Numbered from the stretch's first letter, positions 1 to 8,244 are shown. The stretch: 64,000 nucleotides of DNA from Marivirga aurantiaca (GCF_016679925.1 NZ_JAEQBW010000009.1:62001-126000), one strand, 5' to 3'. Notes: generated from the sequence alone by a model not told the origin. Program-made: numbers and translations.

Positions 1-65
1 AGGATATGGGTATGAATATCTATTTTCAGGGGTCTTTTATGCGCTATCTCACTAACTTTTTCCAT
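1..65 (-). CDS. 2-amino-3-carboxymuconate-6-semialdehyde decarboxylase, N-terminal fragment
   Basis: Only the first 21 codons are in the window; the gene runs off its left edge. Reading leftwards from the ATG at 65, the peptide begins MEKVSEIAHKRP and continues KIDIHTHI. A short basic start followed by a beta strand ending in HxH is the first metal-binding motif of the amidohydrolase-2 family, to which ACMSD belongs. The start codon lies one base after the stop of the upstream 3-hydroxyanthranilate dioxygenase gene, so the two are almost certainly co-transcribed. ACMSD removes the carboxyl group from the product of that dioxygenase, which is the expected next step. The family assignment rests on one motif plus context. 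Confidence 0.7.
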   Translation of the reverse strand, partial: MEKVSEIAHKRPLKIDIHTHI

Positions 66-66
66 T

Positions 67-597
67 TTACACAAATCTTAGATCGGTCTCCATTACATGC
101 CCACAATTATTGCAGGTTCTTAATTCTTTTGAGCCGTAAAATTCTTTAAATCTTGGTATAAAATCTTTTTCAATATCCTCCAATGGAAAGTATGTTTCAT
201 GAAGTTTATTGTTACAGTTATCACAAAACCACATCAGGCCATCTTTCATGGGAGTACCTTTCCTTTTTCGCTCTACTACCAAGCCGATTGAACCCTCTTT
301 TCGCATGGGGCTATGCGGAGTTTTGGCAGGGCATAAAAACATATCACCAGGGCCTAAATCCATGGAAACAGCTTTTCCTTCATCCTGAACTTTTACTGTT
401 ATTTCTCCTTCTAACTGGTAAAAAAGCTCTTCAGTTTCATTATAATGGTAATCTTTACGGGCGTTGGGGCCACCTACTATCATAACAATATAGTCATCCG
501 CCTCAGTATATAAGTTTTTATTACCAACAGGTGGCTTGAGTAAATCGCGGTGCTCATCTACCCATTTATTTAAGTTGAAAGGTTTATTAATAGCCAT
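67..597 (-). CDS. 3-hydroxyanthranilate 3,4-dioxygenase
   Basis: Cytosolic Fe(II) cupin enzyme that opens the ring of 3-hydroxyanthranilate to 2-amino-3-carboxymuconate semialdehyde in tryptophan/kynurenine catabolism. At 176 residues it has the normal length of the bacterial form. Iron ligands are visible as H51, E57 (in HYNETEE) and H95 (in PAKTPHSP), with the substrate-contacting R47, R99 and E110 in place. The C-terminal rubredoxin-like site typical of bacterial enzymes is intact, with CxxC pairs at C125/C128 and C162/C165. It is the first gene of a leftward unit that continues directly into acmsD, and it is divergent from the SDR and aldehyde dehydrogenase genes of the same pathway. NbaC and HAAO are names used for homologues. 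Confidence 0.95.
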   Translation of the reverse strand: MAINKPFNLNKWVDEHRDLLKPPVGNKNLYTEADDYIVMIVGGPNARKDYHYNETEELFYQLEGEITVKVQDEGKAVSMDLGPGDMFLCPAKTPHSPMRKEGSIGLVVERKRKGTPMKDGLMWFCDNCNNKLHETYFPLEDIEKDFIPRFKEFYGSKELRTCNNCGHVMETDLRFV

Positions 598-857
598 GCA
601 TTCAATAATTAATAGGTGAATTTTAAGCTAAAATTTAGCTCTTGTTTTGTTTATCTTTTAAATTTAGTGAAATTAAGATTCAGAATAAAACCTCCGGAAT
701 AATTATCAACAAAGGTTTCTGGTAAATTAATCTCACTCGGAGTTCGTTTTAATAAAAGTGTATTATGGCTACCTACGTAAACAGGTCGTCAAATAATATT
801 CAGATAATCTGCAAAAGAGCTTTTATCTTAATTATTAAATCAAGCTAAAATTATCCG

Positions 858-865
858 TAGTTTTG
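858..865 (+). promoter_or_regulatory. Bacteroidota-type -7 promoter box
   Basis: TAGTTTTG is an exact match to the Bacteroidota -7 consensus TAnnTTTG. No good TTTG -33 element is found 19-21 bp upstream. Transcription from here would begin near 872 and give a leader of about 130 nt containing the repeated element before the SDR start codon. Confidence 0.45.
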
Positions 866-897
866 ATAAAGGGGCTGGTTTATTCAACATTCATATT

Positions 898-993
898 GAA
901 ATGAGCATGATTCCTAAAACACCAACCGAGGATGAATATTTGGACATGCGAATTCCATGTGGCAACTAAAAATCAATTATATACACATGAAAG
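898..993 (+). repeat. 5'-leader element, copy 1
   Basis: This copy shares blocks with two other places in the window. GAAATGAGCATGA at 898, ACCGAGGATGAAT at 925 and TGCGAATTCCAT at 947 recur in order at 59757-59810. The segment at 921-940 recurs with one mismatch at 38154-38173. The 3' end TATACACATGAAA (980-992) occurs in all three copies. In copies 2 and 3 that ATG is the start codon of the downstream gene; here it opens a 4-codon frame (MKEI, 987-1001) that stops one base before the SDR ATG. Confidence 0.7.
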
Positions 994-1002
994 AAATATA
1001 AA

Positions 1003-1788
1003 ATGGATTTAAAATTAACAGGAAAAAGAGCGTTGGTTTGTGGTAGTACGGCAGGAATAGGAAAAGCGATTGCAATTGCTTTAAGCAATGAAGGTGTTTC
1101 AGTTACATTAATGGCAAGGGACAAAGATAAACTTACTAAAGTGAAAGGTGTTTTGTCCGCTAAAGAGCAGCAAGATCATCACATTATAGTGGCTGATTTT
1201 AATGATCCGGAAACGGTGAAAAATGAAATAAAAGAATACTGTCAATCAAACCAAATTGACATCTTAATAAATAATACAGGGGGGCCTAAGCCCAATCCTA
1301 TTCATGAGTCTTTGGCTAGTGATTTTTTGCAGGCCTTTCAACAGCACCTGATTTGTAATCAGCATTTGGTGCAGGCTGTATTGCCAGGAATGAAAACTGC
1401 TGGCTATGGTAGGGTAATTAATATTATATCTACATCGGTAAAACAACCTATTGCCAATCTTGGAGTTTCCAATACAGTGCGCGGAGCAGTGGCCAGCTGG
1501 TCAAAAACGCTTTCCAAGGAATTAGGTGGGTTTGGGATCACTGTCAATAATGTGTTGCCGGGCTTTACAATGACGGGGAGATTAGAATCAATCATTCAAA
1601 AAAAGAGCAAGGATTCAGGAAAAAGCCTGGAGGAAGTAAGTGCTGAAATGCATACACAAATACCTGCGGGAAGATTTGCCGAACCTCATGAAACAGCTGA
1701 TGCGGTGGTGTTTTTAGCTTCTCCAAAAGCATCTTATATCAACGGAGTGAATTTGCCTGTAGATGGTGGCAGGTTGGATTGTTTTTAA
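1003..1788 (+). CDS. SDR-fold protein of the kynurenine cluster, degenerate active site
   Basis: A 261-residue Rossmann protein of the short-chain dehydrogenase/reductase family. The dinucleotide loop is GSTAGIG at residues 14-20, and the structural NNAG motif is changed to NNTGG near residue 87. Where classical SDRs carry YxxxK, this protein reads SNTVR, so both the catalytic Tyr and Lys are replaced, while the following helix and the PGF/PVDGG C-terminal segments are normal. This fits the known BKR-like SDR subgroup that lacks the catalytic tetrad. The aldehyde dehydrogenase gene starts 1 base after its stop, so the two are coupled. Its reaction is unknown; a role in aminomuconate or hydroxyanthranilate catabolism is inferred from position. 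Confidence 0.85.
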   Translation: MDLKLTGKRALVCGSTAGIGKAIAIALSNEGVSVTLMARDKDKLTKVKGVLSAKEQQDHHIIVADFNDPETVKNEIKEYCQSNQIDILINNTGGPKPNPIHESLASDFLQAFQQHLICNQHLVQAVLPGMKTAGYGRVINIISTSVKQPIANLGVSNTVRGAVASWSKTLSKELGGFGITVNNVLPGFTMTGRLESIIQKKSKDSGKSLEEVSAEMHTQIPAGRFAEPHETADAVVFLASPKASYINGVNLPVDGGRLDCF

Positions 1789-1789
1789 T

Positions 1790-3229
1790 ATGGAAAAAAT
1801 ACAGAATTACATTAATGGAGAACTGAGAGCTCCTGCATCCGGAAAATATATGGAAAATATTAATCCGGCTACTGCTGAGGTTTTCTCACTGGTTCCGGAA
1901 TCTGATCAATCAGATTTAGAAGTAGCGATTCAATCAGCTCAGGCAGCTTTTCCAACATGGAGTCAAACTGATGTGGCGGAAAGAGCAGCCATTATGGTTA
2001 AAATTGCTGACCTTATTTCTCAAAATTTAGAGGAATTGGCAATGGGCGAAACTACAGATACTGGTAAACCACTGCAATTGGCAAGCACTGTGGATATTCC
2101 CCGTGCAAGTGCCAATATGCGCTTTTTTGCTCATGCCATTACACAATACAAGTCTGATGCGCACAGCATGCCCGATGCCATTAATTATACTATGCGGCAA
2201 CCTATAGGTGTAGTAGCTTGTATTTCTCCATGGAACTTGCCTCTCTATTTATTTACATGGAAAATTGCCCCGGCACTGGCTGCGGGAAATTGTGTGATAG
2301 CCAAGCCTTCAGAAATTACTCCTTATACAGCCTATCTGTTTAGCAAACTTTGTATTGAAGCGGGTTTGCCTCCTGGAGTACTTAATATTCTGCACGGATT
2401 AGGTGGTGACATAGGAAATGCCATTATTGAGAGTCCTCAAATAAAAGCTGTTTCCTTTACCGGTGGCACTGCTACAGGAAGAAAAATTGCTTCCATTTCA
2501 GCCCCAATGTTCCGTAAGCTCTCGCTGGAGTTAGGCGGAAAAAATCCTGCTGTGGTTTTTGCAGATTGTGATTTGGATAAGACAGTTGATGCTTTAGTAA
2601 AAGCTTCCTTTACCAACCAAGGGGAAATTTGTTTATGCGCTTCAAGAATTTTAGTTGAGCAATCCATTTATGCGGGTTTTAAAGAGCGGTTTGTAGCTAA
2701 GGTGAAATTGCTAAAAGTAGGGGATCCTTTGGAGAATGAGACTAATCTGGGAGCTATTGTTTCCCGGGGACATTATCAGAAAATAAAGTCCTATATAGAT
2801 TTAGCATTGGAAGAGGGTGGTGCAATGCTTTGTGGCGAAGAAATCTCCACCACCAATGAAAGATGTAAAAACGGCTTTTTCTTAAGCCCTTATGTTTTTG
2901 AAAACCTAAGTCCTGATTGCCGGGTCAATCAGGAAGAAATATTTGGCCCTGTAATTACTTTGACTCCTTTTGACAATGAAGAGCAAGCATTGGAAATGGC
3001 TAATAATTCTGCTTATGGTTTAGCGGGCACTGTCTGGACCAATGATTTAGGGAGAGCTCATAGAGTGAGTGCCCAATTGGAAACCGGCATAGTGTGGGTT
3101 AACTGCTGGATGAAAAGAGATTTACGCACGCCATTTGGCGGAATGAAAGCCAGTGGCCTGGGCAGAGAGGGTGGTTTTGAAGCATTAAATTTCTTTACAG
3201 AAAGCAAGAATATTTGTATAGCGCATTGA
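1790..3229 (+). CDS. 2-aminomuconic 6-semialdehyde dehydrogenase (ALDH8-like)
   Basis: NAD-dependent aldehyde dehydrogenase of 479 residues, the standard family length. Starting at the ATG at 1790 gives MEKIQNYING, the usual ALDH N-terminus; an upstream frame opening at 1763 would overlap the SDR gene and is not needed. The catalytic pair is present: E247 in LELGGK and C281 in NQGEICLCASR. The NQGEICLC sequence with two cysteines is typical of the aminomuconate / hydroxymuconate semialdehyde dehydrogenase branch. With the dioxygenase and ACMSD across the divergent promoter, it would oxidise 2-aminomuconate semialdehyde to 2-aminomuconate. The aminomuconate deaminase needed next is not in this window. 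Confidence 0.9.
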   Translation: MEKIQNYINGELRAPASGKYMENINPATAEVFSLVPESDQSDLEVAIQSAQAAFPTWSQTDVAERAAIMVKIADLISQNLEELAMGETTDTGKPLQLASTVDIPRASANMRFFAHAITQYKSDAHSMPDAINYTMRQPIGVVACISPWNLPLYLFTWKIAPALAAGNCVIAKPSEITPYTAYLFSKLCIEAGLPPGVLNILHGLGGDIGNAIIESPQIKAVSFTGGTATGRKIASISAPMFRKLSLELGGKNPAVVFADCDLDKTVDALVKASFTNQGEICLCASRILVEQSIYAGFKERFVAKVKLLKVGDPLENETNLGAIVSRGHYQKIKSYIDLALEEGGAMLCGEEISTTNERCKNGFFLSPYVFENLSPDCRVNQEEIFGPVITLTPFDNEEQALEMANNSAYGLAGTVWTNDLGRAHRVSAQLETGIVWVNCWMKRDLRTPFGGMKASGLGREGGFEALNFFTESKNICIAH

Positions 3230-3288
3230 TGGATATAATAGGAGCTATAAAGATAGAAGTAGAAATATGATCAATTAAAAATCGATCA

Positions 3289-4278
3289 TCAGCCCTTCAA
3301 ATGTTTGATTTCCTTATCAAAATCAGAAATAATTTTTTGTGTTTTGTTAAATTGGTCATATTCTGTACCTGCTTTTGAAATAGCTTCGCTGTGCGAGATT
3401 TTCCCTTTACCGTCTAAGATCTTGAATTCATTAAAGTTTAGGAACTTATCTACACTTTTCGCTAAACCTTCCATTGTAAAAGTGTTTTCTCGCTCTATCA
3501 AATTCTCTATGTAATCAAAATAGCCTGTCACTGTACGTTCCAATCGCTTTATTTCTTTTTCATCCAGATAGTTTTTGGCAATGGAGGTATCGGATTTTAA
3601 AATCCTGCCTTTGGGAGCATTTTTCCAGGTGGTCAATCCCATATTTTCCTTGGATGCGCTGGCAGTTGCATAAATAATTTCTGCTGCTGTTTGTCCTGTA
3701 ATGGCAAAGTGGAACTTGTTTTGAACCATCACATAAAAATGCTTAGTAATTTCAGATTGAGGGTTGTAATCAATACTACACTCTGCAAAAATATCTGTAA
3801 TTTGCTGGTAAATTCTACGTTCACTTGCCCTAATTGAGCGAACTCGTTCTAATAATTCTTTGAAGTAGTCTTTGCTAAATACTGCTTCGCCTTGTTTCAA
3901 TCTTTTATCGTCTAATACAAACCCTTTAATAATATATTCTTTAAGGGTCTTAGTCGCCCAAATTCTGAATTGCGTGCCTCTTTGCGATTTAACACGATAC
4001 CCAACAGAAATGATAACATCAAGAGAATAGAACTTGACAGGTTTGTCAGAACCACTAATGTGCAAATTTTGCACATTGCTTTTTTCTTCAAGTTCACCTT
4101 CCTTAAAAACCTTGCCTATATGCTTGGTAATCACACTTCTTTCGCGGTCGAAAAGTTGGCTCATTTGTTCTTGTGAAAGCCAAATAGTTTCATTCTCCAA
4201 TAATACATTCAGTTTCACTGCGCCTTCTGGCGTGGTATATAATATAAAATTGTCCTGTTTTGGTTCTAATTTATTCAT
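3289..4278 (-). CDS. RhuM family protein
   Basis: A 329-residue protein of the RhuM (virulence_RhuM) family, recognised from the N-terminal block with LNVLLENETIWLSQEQMSQL, the helix-turn-helix-like SVITKHIGKVF segment, and the FYSLDVIISVGYRVKS / RGTQFRIWATKTLKEY region. Length is normal and no membrane segment or signal peptide is seen. The biochemical function of the family is not established. Members are scattered accessory genes, often near restriction-modification loci or on islands, but none is visible here. It sits alone between the kynurenine cluster and thrB, at the place where thrC would complete a thrABC operon. It has its own 184-bp upstream gap. Confidence 0.85.
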   Translation of the reverse strand: MNKLEPKQDNFILYTTPEGAVKLNVLLENETIWLSQEQMSQLFDRERSVITKHIGKVFKEGELEEKSNVQNLHISGSDKPVKFYSLDVIISVGYRVKSQRGTQFRIWATKTLKEYIIKGFVLDDKRLKQGEAVFSKDYFKELLERVRSIRASERRIYQQITDIFAECSIDYNPQSEITKHFYVMVQNKFHFAITGQTAAEIIYATASASKENMGLTTWKNAPKGRILKSDTSIAKNYLDEKEIKRLERTVTGYFDYIENLIERENTFTMEGLAKSVDKFLNFNEFKILDGKGKISHSEAISKAGTEYDQFNKTQKIISDFDKEIKHLKG

Positions 4279-4462
4279 CTCTTCATTACAAGCAGCTAAT
4301 CAATGTAGTTATTCTTCTATAGCCACTAAATTAGTCAATTTTATAGTACAGCTCGAATGATTGAGGAAATTCAGCGTTGAACAATAGCTCATTTGTGACG
4401 AAAAGCCATATTTGTTGTTTGTACCGGATCAATTTCTTTTTTTGTTTGAATGAGTGAATTAA

Positions 4463-5386
4463 TCACAGCACCTCACACCCATTCCCATTAATCCCCGAGC
4501 AATATACTTTATTAGCTATTCCTAAATTGTTATAGAAATTAGCAAATAGCAGCGCAATTTCCTCAGCCTTTATTTTGCCCTCTGTAAAGGCAAAAATTGA
4601 GGGGCCTGAGCCGGAAATGCTACAGCCAATGGCACCATTTTCCAAAGCCAGTTTTTTCGCTTCTTTATAGCCCGGAATCAGGAAGGAACGAATAGGCTCA
4701 GCGATTAAATCGTTCATGCTGGCACCAATTAGCGTGAAATCATTCCCCATCATCCCAGCAACAAGGCCAGCTACATTACCGCATTGTTTGATCACAGCAT
4801 CCAACCCTAACTCTTTCTTTAGTACTTTTTTGGAGTCGGAAGTCTTTACCTCTATTTGAGGATGGACAATAGCAATATGCAAATTTTCAGGAAAGGGAAT
4901 ATTGAAGACCTGTAAAGGTTCGTAACCTTTAATTATGGTAAAGCCTCCCAAAATGGAAGCTGCCACATTATCAGCATGAGCTTTTCCTGAAGTAGCTTTT
5001 TCGCCTAACATGGCAAATTGAATCAATTCTGTCTGTGAGAATGGTTTGCCCAACAACTCATTTAAAGCAAATGCAGCACCTGCCGCACTGGAACCACTGC
5101 TTCCCAGGCCACTTCCGGGCATTACATTTTTATGAATGCGAATATCCAGACCTCTTTTTATTTTTTGCTGTTTCAACATTTCAATTGCTACTATCCCGGC
5201 AATATTTTCTTCGGCTGTGGTGGGCAAGTCTGGAAATCCATCAATTGGATGGATATGAATCCCTTTCTTGTCCGTCCATTGCATTTCTATCGTATCCCCA
5301 ATATTTTCAAGTGCTAAGCCAAAAATATCATAGCCCGGACCTACATTGGCGATAGTGGCTGGTGCAAAAATCTTTATTTTATCCAT
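4463..5386 (-). CDS. thrB: Homoserine kinase
   Basis: GHMP-family kinase of 307 residues that phosphorylates homoserine in threonine synthesis. The P-loop-like GHMP motif is PGSGLGSSGSSAAG at residues 90-103, preceded by the N-terminal APATIANVGPGYD block and followed by GCSISGSGPSIFAF near the C-terminus. An in-frame extension to 5461 exists, but it would overlap thrA and has no family homology; the ATG at 5386 gives the normal MDKIKIFAP start. It lies 31 bases downstream of thrA on the same strand and is surely in the same operon. No terminator or thrC follows. Confidence 0.96.
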   Translation of the reverse strand: MDKIKIFAPATIANVGPGYDIFGLALENIGDTIEMQWTDKKGIHIHPIDGFPDLPTTAEENIAGIVAIEMLKQQKIKRGLDIRIHKNVMPGSGLGSSGSSAAGAAFALNELLGKPFSQTELIQFAMLGEKATSGKAHADNVAASILGGFTIIKGYEPLQVFNIPFPENLHIAIVHPQIEVKTSDSKKVLKKELGLDAVIKQCGNVAGLVAGMMGNDFTLIGASMNDLIAEPIRSFLIPGYKEAKKLALENGAIGCSISGSGPSIFAFTEGKIKAEEIALLFANFYNNLGIANKVYCSGINGNGCEVL

Positions 5387-5417
5387 TTTTAATTTTTTAT
5401 AAAGCGCAGATATTAAA

Positions 5418-7880
5418 TTAATTCTCCCTAAAAGTATTGGCAATCCGCATAATGTCACCAAAAATACCGGAAGCAGTTACATCCGCTCCTGCCCCGGCAC
5501 CTTTCACTACCAATGGTTGCTCCGGATACCTTTTTGTGGTGAACAATACGATATTATCTTTTCCTTCCAAATTGTATAACGGATGAGATTTTTCAATTAA
5601 TCTTAAGCCTGTTTCTGCTTTGCCATTTTTGTAAGTCGCGACATATTTCAACTTTTTACCGGCTTCTTCTGCTTCTTTCATTTTCTTCTGAAAAACTGCT
5701 TCATGCTTCTCTAGCAGTGAAAAAAAATTATCTACTGTAACTGCCTTCATACATTCTTCGGGGATAAATGGTACTGCCTCAATGTCATCCATTTCCATTT
5801 CGAAACCGCTTTCCCTCAAGAGAATTAAAACCTTCCTTTTTACATCCACGCCACTTAAATCTATCCTTGGATCAGGTTCTGTATAGCCTTCTATTTGTGC
5901 TTGTTTTACTACTTCCGAAAATAATGATTCCTCGCCATCATAATTATTGAAAATAAAATTCAGACTACCTGATAATACGGCTTCAATCCCCAATATTTCA
6001 TCTCCACTTTTAATCAGATCATTCAATGTATTAATGATGGGCAAGCCGGCACCCACATTCGTTTCAAAATGAAAGTGGCTTTTGTAGCGCAAGGCAACAG
6101 TTTTCAGCTTTTTATAGTCTGCATATTTGCCAGTACAGGCAATTTTATTAGGCGTTACCACTGAAATGCTTTTTCTTAATACAACATCATAAGTTAAGGC
6201 AATGCTTTCCTCAGCAGTATTGTCAATGAATATACTATTACGTAGGTTCATGTTAATCATTTGCTCTAAAAACAGATGGGTCTCCATTTTTTGAGCTTTT
6301 TCTTCCAAATAGGAAAATGGAGTGGTTAAGTCAATGCCTTCTTCTTCAAAATGCATTTTGCGGGAATTGGCAATGCCCACTATCTTTAAATCCAGGTGAT
6401 GTTTTTCTTTCAGGTATTCTGTTTGTAAGTCAATTTGTTTTAATAGCGCTTTCCCCACATTTCCAGTACCTACTACAAATAGGTTTACCCGTTTAATGTC
6501 TGACAGAAAGAAACTTTCATGTAAGCTGTTCATGGCTTTTTTAATTTGATTTTTCTGAATGACAGCGGAAATATTCTTCTCGGAAGAACCCTGGGCGATG
6601 GCGATGATGTTGATGCCATTATTTCCCAAAATACTTAACATCCTGCCACTTACCCCAATTTGCTCTTTCATATTTGATCCCACCAGTGCCACTATGGCCA
6701 AGTCAGTATCAATTCTTAATGGATTCAGCTTTTGCTGACGAATTTCTTCAGAGAAAGCACTTTCAATGGCTTCTTTTGCTTTTTGCATTTCTTCCTGATC
6801 AATGGCTACACAAATGGAATGTTCCGAGGAAGCTTGTGTAATAAGTATGACTGAAATTTGTACTGAGGCCAGTGTTTCAAAAAGTCGGTATGAAAAATGC
6901 GGAATGCCCACCATACTACTTCCTGATAAATTGAGTAAGGCGATATTTTCTATACAGGAAAGCCCTTTGATAATTTGCCCGTTTTTCTTTCCCAATCCGT
7001 GAATTTTAGTGCCGGGATCTGTCTTTTTGAAGGTATTTTTGATGAAAACCGGTATTCCTTTCCTCAATACAGGCTGAATAGAGGGTGGATAAAGCACTTT
7101 AGCACCAAAATGTGTTAGCTCCATGGCTTCTTCGTAATCCATTTCTTCTATCACATAGGCATTGGGCACCCATTGTGGGTTGGCTGTCATCATTCCGCTT
7201 ACATCGGTCCAGATTTCTATGCATGGCGCATCCAAAGCGGCTGCTATAATTGCAGCGGTATAATCAGAGCCTCCTCTGCCTAATGTGGTGGTTTCACCAT
7301 TAGAAGCAGATGCCAGAAAGCCCGGACATACAAATATTTTAAATGGGGCAACAAAATAATCCAAAATGGCTTTGTTGGTTTCCTCAAAGTAAACATTGGC
7401 TTTCCCGTGCTGCTTATCAGTATGAATAAATTGTTTGGGGTCCGCTAATGCTACACTTACTTCACTTTCCTGAAGAAAATAAGTGATAATTCGTGCTGAA
7501 AGTATTTCACCATAGCAGCTGATTTTATCCAATGTTTTGTTAGAGATTTCCCGAACCAAAAATACACCTCTCAGGATGTCTTCCAATTCATTAAGCAATA
7601 GCCGGAGTTGCCCCATAATAGGGCTTTGATTTTTTAAATCAATTAATTGCTGGGCCGTTTCTATATGTTGCTCAACAATTTGTGTAAGTATTACCTGATA
7701 GCTTTCATCTCCACTTGCTGCCAGCTTACTGGACTGAATTAAACGATTAGTAACACCGCCAAATGCGGAAACTACTACCACGGTAGAATCTTGAAGTGAT
7801 TTTTCTTGTATGATTTCCTTTACAAGACGAATATTATGAGGGGTACCTACGGATGTACCTCCAAATTTTAAAACCTGCAT
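5418..7880 (-). CDS. thrA: Bifunctional aspartokinase / homoserine dehydrogenase
   Basis: An 820-residue fusion catalysing the first and third steps of the aspartate pathway. The aspartokinase domain opens with KFGGTSVG at residues 5-12 and spans roughly residues 1-285. An ACT regulatory segment lies at about 300-450. The homoserine dehydrogenase domain starts with the NAD(P) loop VVGTGNVGKALL near residue 467 and runs to the end, where GAGAGADVTASGIFGD is conserved. Length and order match ThrA/MetL-type fusions. The tandem ACT region implies feedback inhibition, most likely by threonine given thrB downstream. Expression is probably controlled by the Thr-rich leader ORF at 7960-8082. Confidence 0.96.
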   Translation of the reverse strand: MQVLKFGGTSVGTPHNIRLVKEIIQEKSLQDSTVVVVSAFGGVTNRLIQSSKLAASGDESYQVILTQIVEQHIETAQQLIDLKNQSPIMGQLRLLLNELEDILRGVFLVREISNKTLDKISCYGEILSARIITYFLQESEVSVALADPKQFIHTDKQHGKANVYFEETNKAILDYFVAPFKIFVCPGFLASASNGETTTLGRGGSDYTAAIIAAALDAPCIEIWTDVSGMMTANPQWVPNAYVIEEMDYEEAMELTHFGAKVLYPPSIQPVLRKGIPVFIKNTFKKTDPGTKIHGLGKKNGQIIKGLSCIENIALLNLSGSSMVGIPHFSYRLFETLASVQISVILITQASSEHSICVAIDQEEMQKAKEAIESAFSEEIRQQKLNPLRIDTDLAIVALVGSNMKEQIGVSGRMLSILGNNGINIIAIAQGSSEKNISAVIQKNQIKKAMNSLHESFFLSDIKRVNLFVVGTGNVGKALLKQIDLQTEYLKEKHHLDLKIVGIANSRKMHFEEEGIDLTTPFSYLEEKAQKMETHLFLEQMINMNLRNSIFIDNTAEESIALTYDVVLRKSISVVTPNKIACTGKYADYKKLKTVALRYKSHFHFETNVGAGLPIINTLNDLIKSGDEILGIEAVLSGSLNFIFNNYDGEESLFSEVVKQAQIEGYTEPDPRIDLSGVDVKRKVLILLRESGFEMEMDDIEAVPFIPEECMKAVTVDNFFSLLEKHEAVFQKKMKEAEEAGKKLKYVATYKNGKAETGLRLIEKSHPLYNLEGKDNIVLFTTKRYPEQPLVVKGAGAGADVTASGIFGDIMRIANTFREN

Positions 7881-8244
7881 GTTTAAATTGGATTAAAGTA
7901 AAATTCTTAAAACTTGAATTGATTTTGCGAAGCCCTGCTTCTGGGATGATATGTAAATTTTAACCCCGAAAAGGGGTAATTGTAGTAGCTGTGAATGTGA
8001 AAGAAATGCACGCAATACTTCTGTTACACTGAGCAGTGTTGGCTGTAATTTGATTGCGATATTGATTAATATTCTTAAACATTTTACTGTTGATGATGGA
8101 AAACTAAGGTTTTATTTTTTAGAAATAAAGTATTTTGATTAAAAAGATTGTAAAATCTGATGAATAGGAAATAAAAGAAGTGAGTAGTAATGAAAGGGGA
8201 AATATATTAGTGAGGAGTTTCAGAAAGGTCAGTAGTTTTTTGCA
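7881..8244 (-). promoter_or_regulatory. Leader region of the thr operon
   Basis: This 364-bp gap lies upstream of thrA. It holds the putative leader peptide (7960-8082) and two small GC-containing hairpins between it and the thrA start: ACCCC/GGGGT at 7963-7977, overlapping the last leader codons, and GAAGC/GCTTC at 7929-7941. Neither hairpin is followed by a clean U-run, so the exact terminator and antiterminator pairing cannot be fixed by eye. Nothing gene-like is seen in 8083-8244. Confidence 0.55.
7960..8082 (-). CDS. Putative threonine-operon leader (attenuator) peptide
   Basis: A 40-codon ATG-to-TAA frame ending 79 bases before the thrA start codon. It encodes seven Thr and five Ile residues, and the end is strongly biased: residues 26-37 read ISFTFTATTITP, with five Thr in eight positions (29-36). 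A small stable hairpin overlaps the stop codon. This is the arrangement of the enterobacterial thrL leader, where ribosome stalling at Thr/Ile codons controls transcription into thrA. The peptide is not homologous to thrL at sequence level as far as can be seen. Function is inferred from composition and position. Confidence 0.6.
   Translation of the reverse strand: MFKNINQYRNQITANTAQCNRSIACISFTFTATTITPFRG

Larger units (their letters stand above)
598..1002. other. Divergent intergenic region of the kynurenine cluster
   Basis: This 405-bp gap separates the leftward dioxygenase from the rightward SDR and must hold promoters for both. On the + strand an exact TAnnTTTG box lies at 858-865. The repeated leader element follows at about 898-993. 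No gene of normal size is seen. A 22-codon frame (901-969) and a 4-codon frame (987-1001) exist, but neither looks like a protein gene. Confidence 0.6.

Noticed and set aside
901-969. 22-codon ORF in leader-element copy 1 as a leader peptide
   Set aside because: The corresponding sequence in copy 2 reads in a different frame after indels, so conservation is at DNA or RNA level, not peptide level.
1763-1789. Upstream start of the aldehyde dehydrogenase
   Set aside because: It would overlap the SDR gene and add nine residues absent from the family; the ATG at 1790 gives the normal N-terminus.
5387-5461. 25-residue N-terminal extension of homoserine kinase
   Set aside because: It overlaps the thrA 3' end in another frame and has no family similarity; the ATG at 5386 is right.
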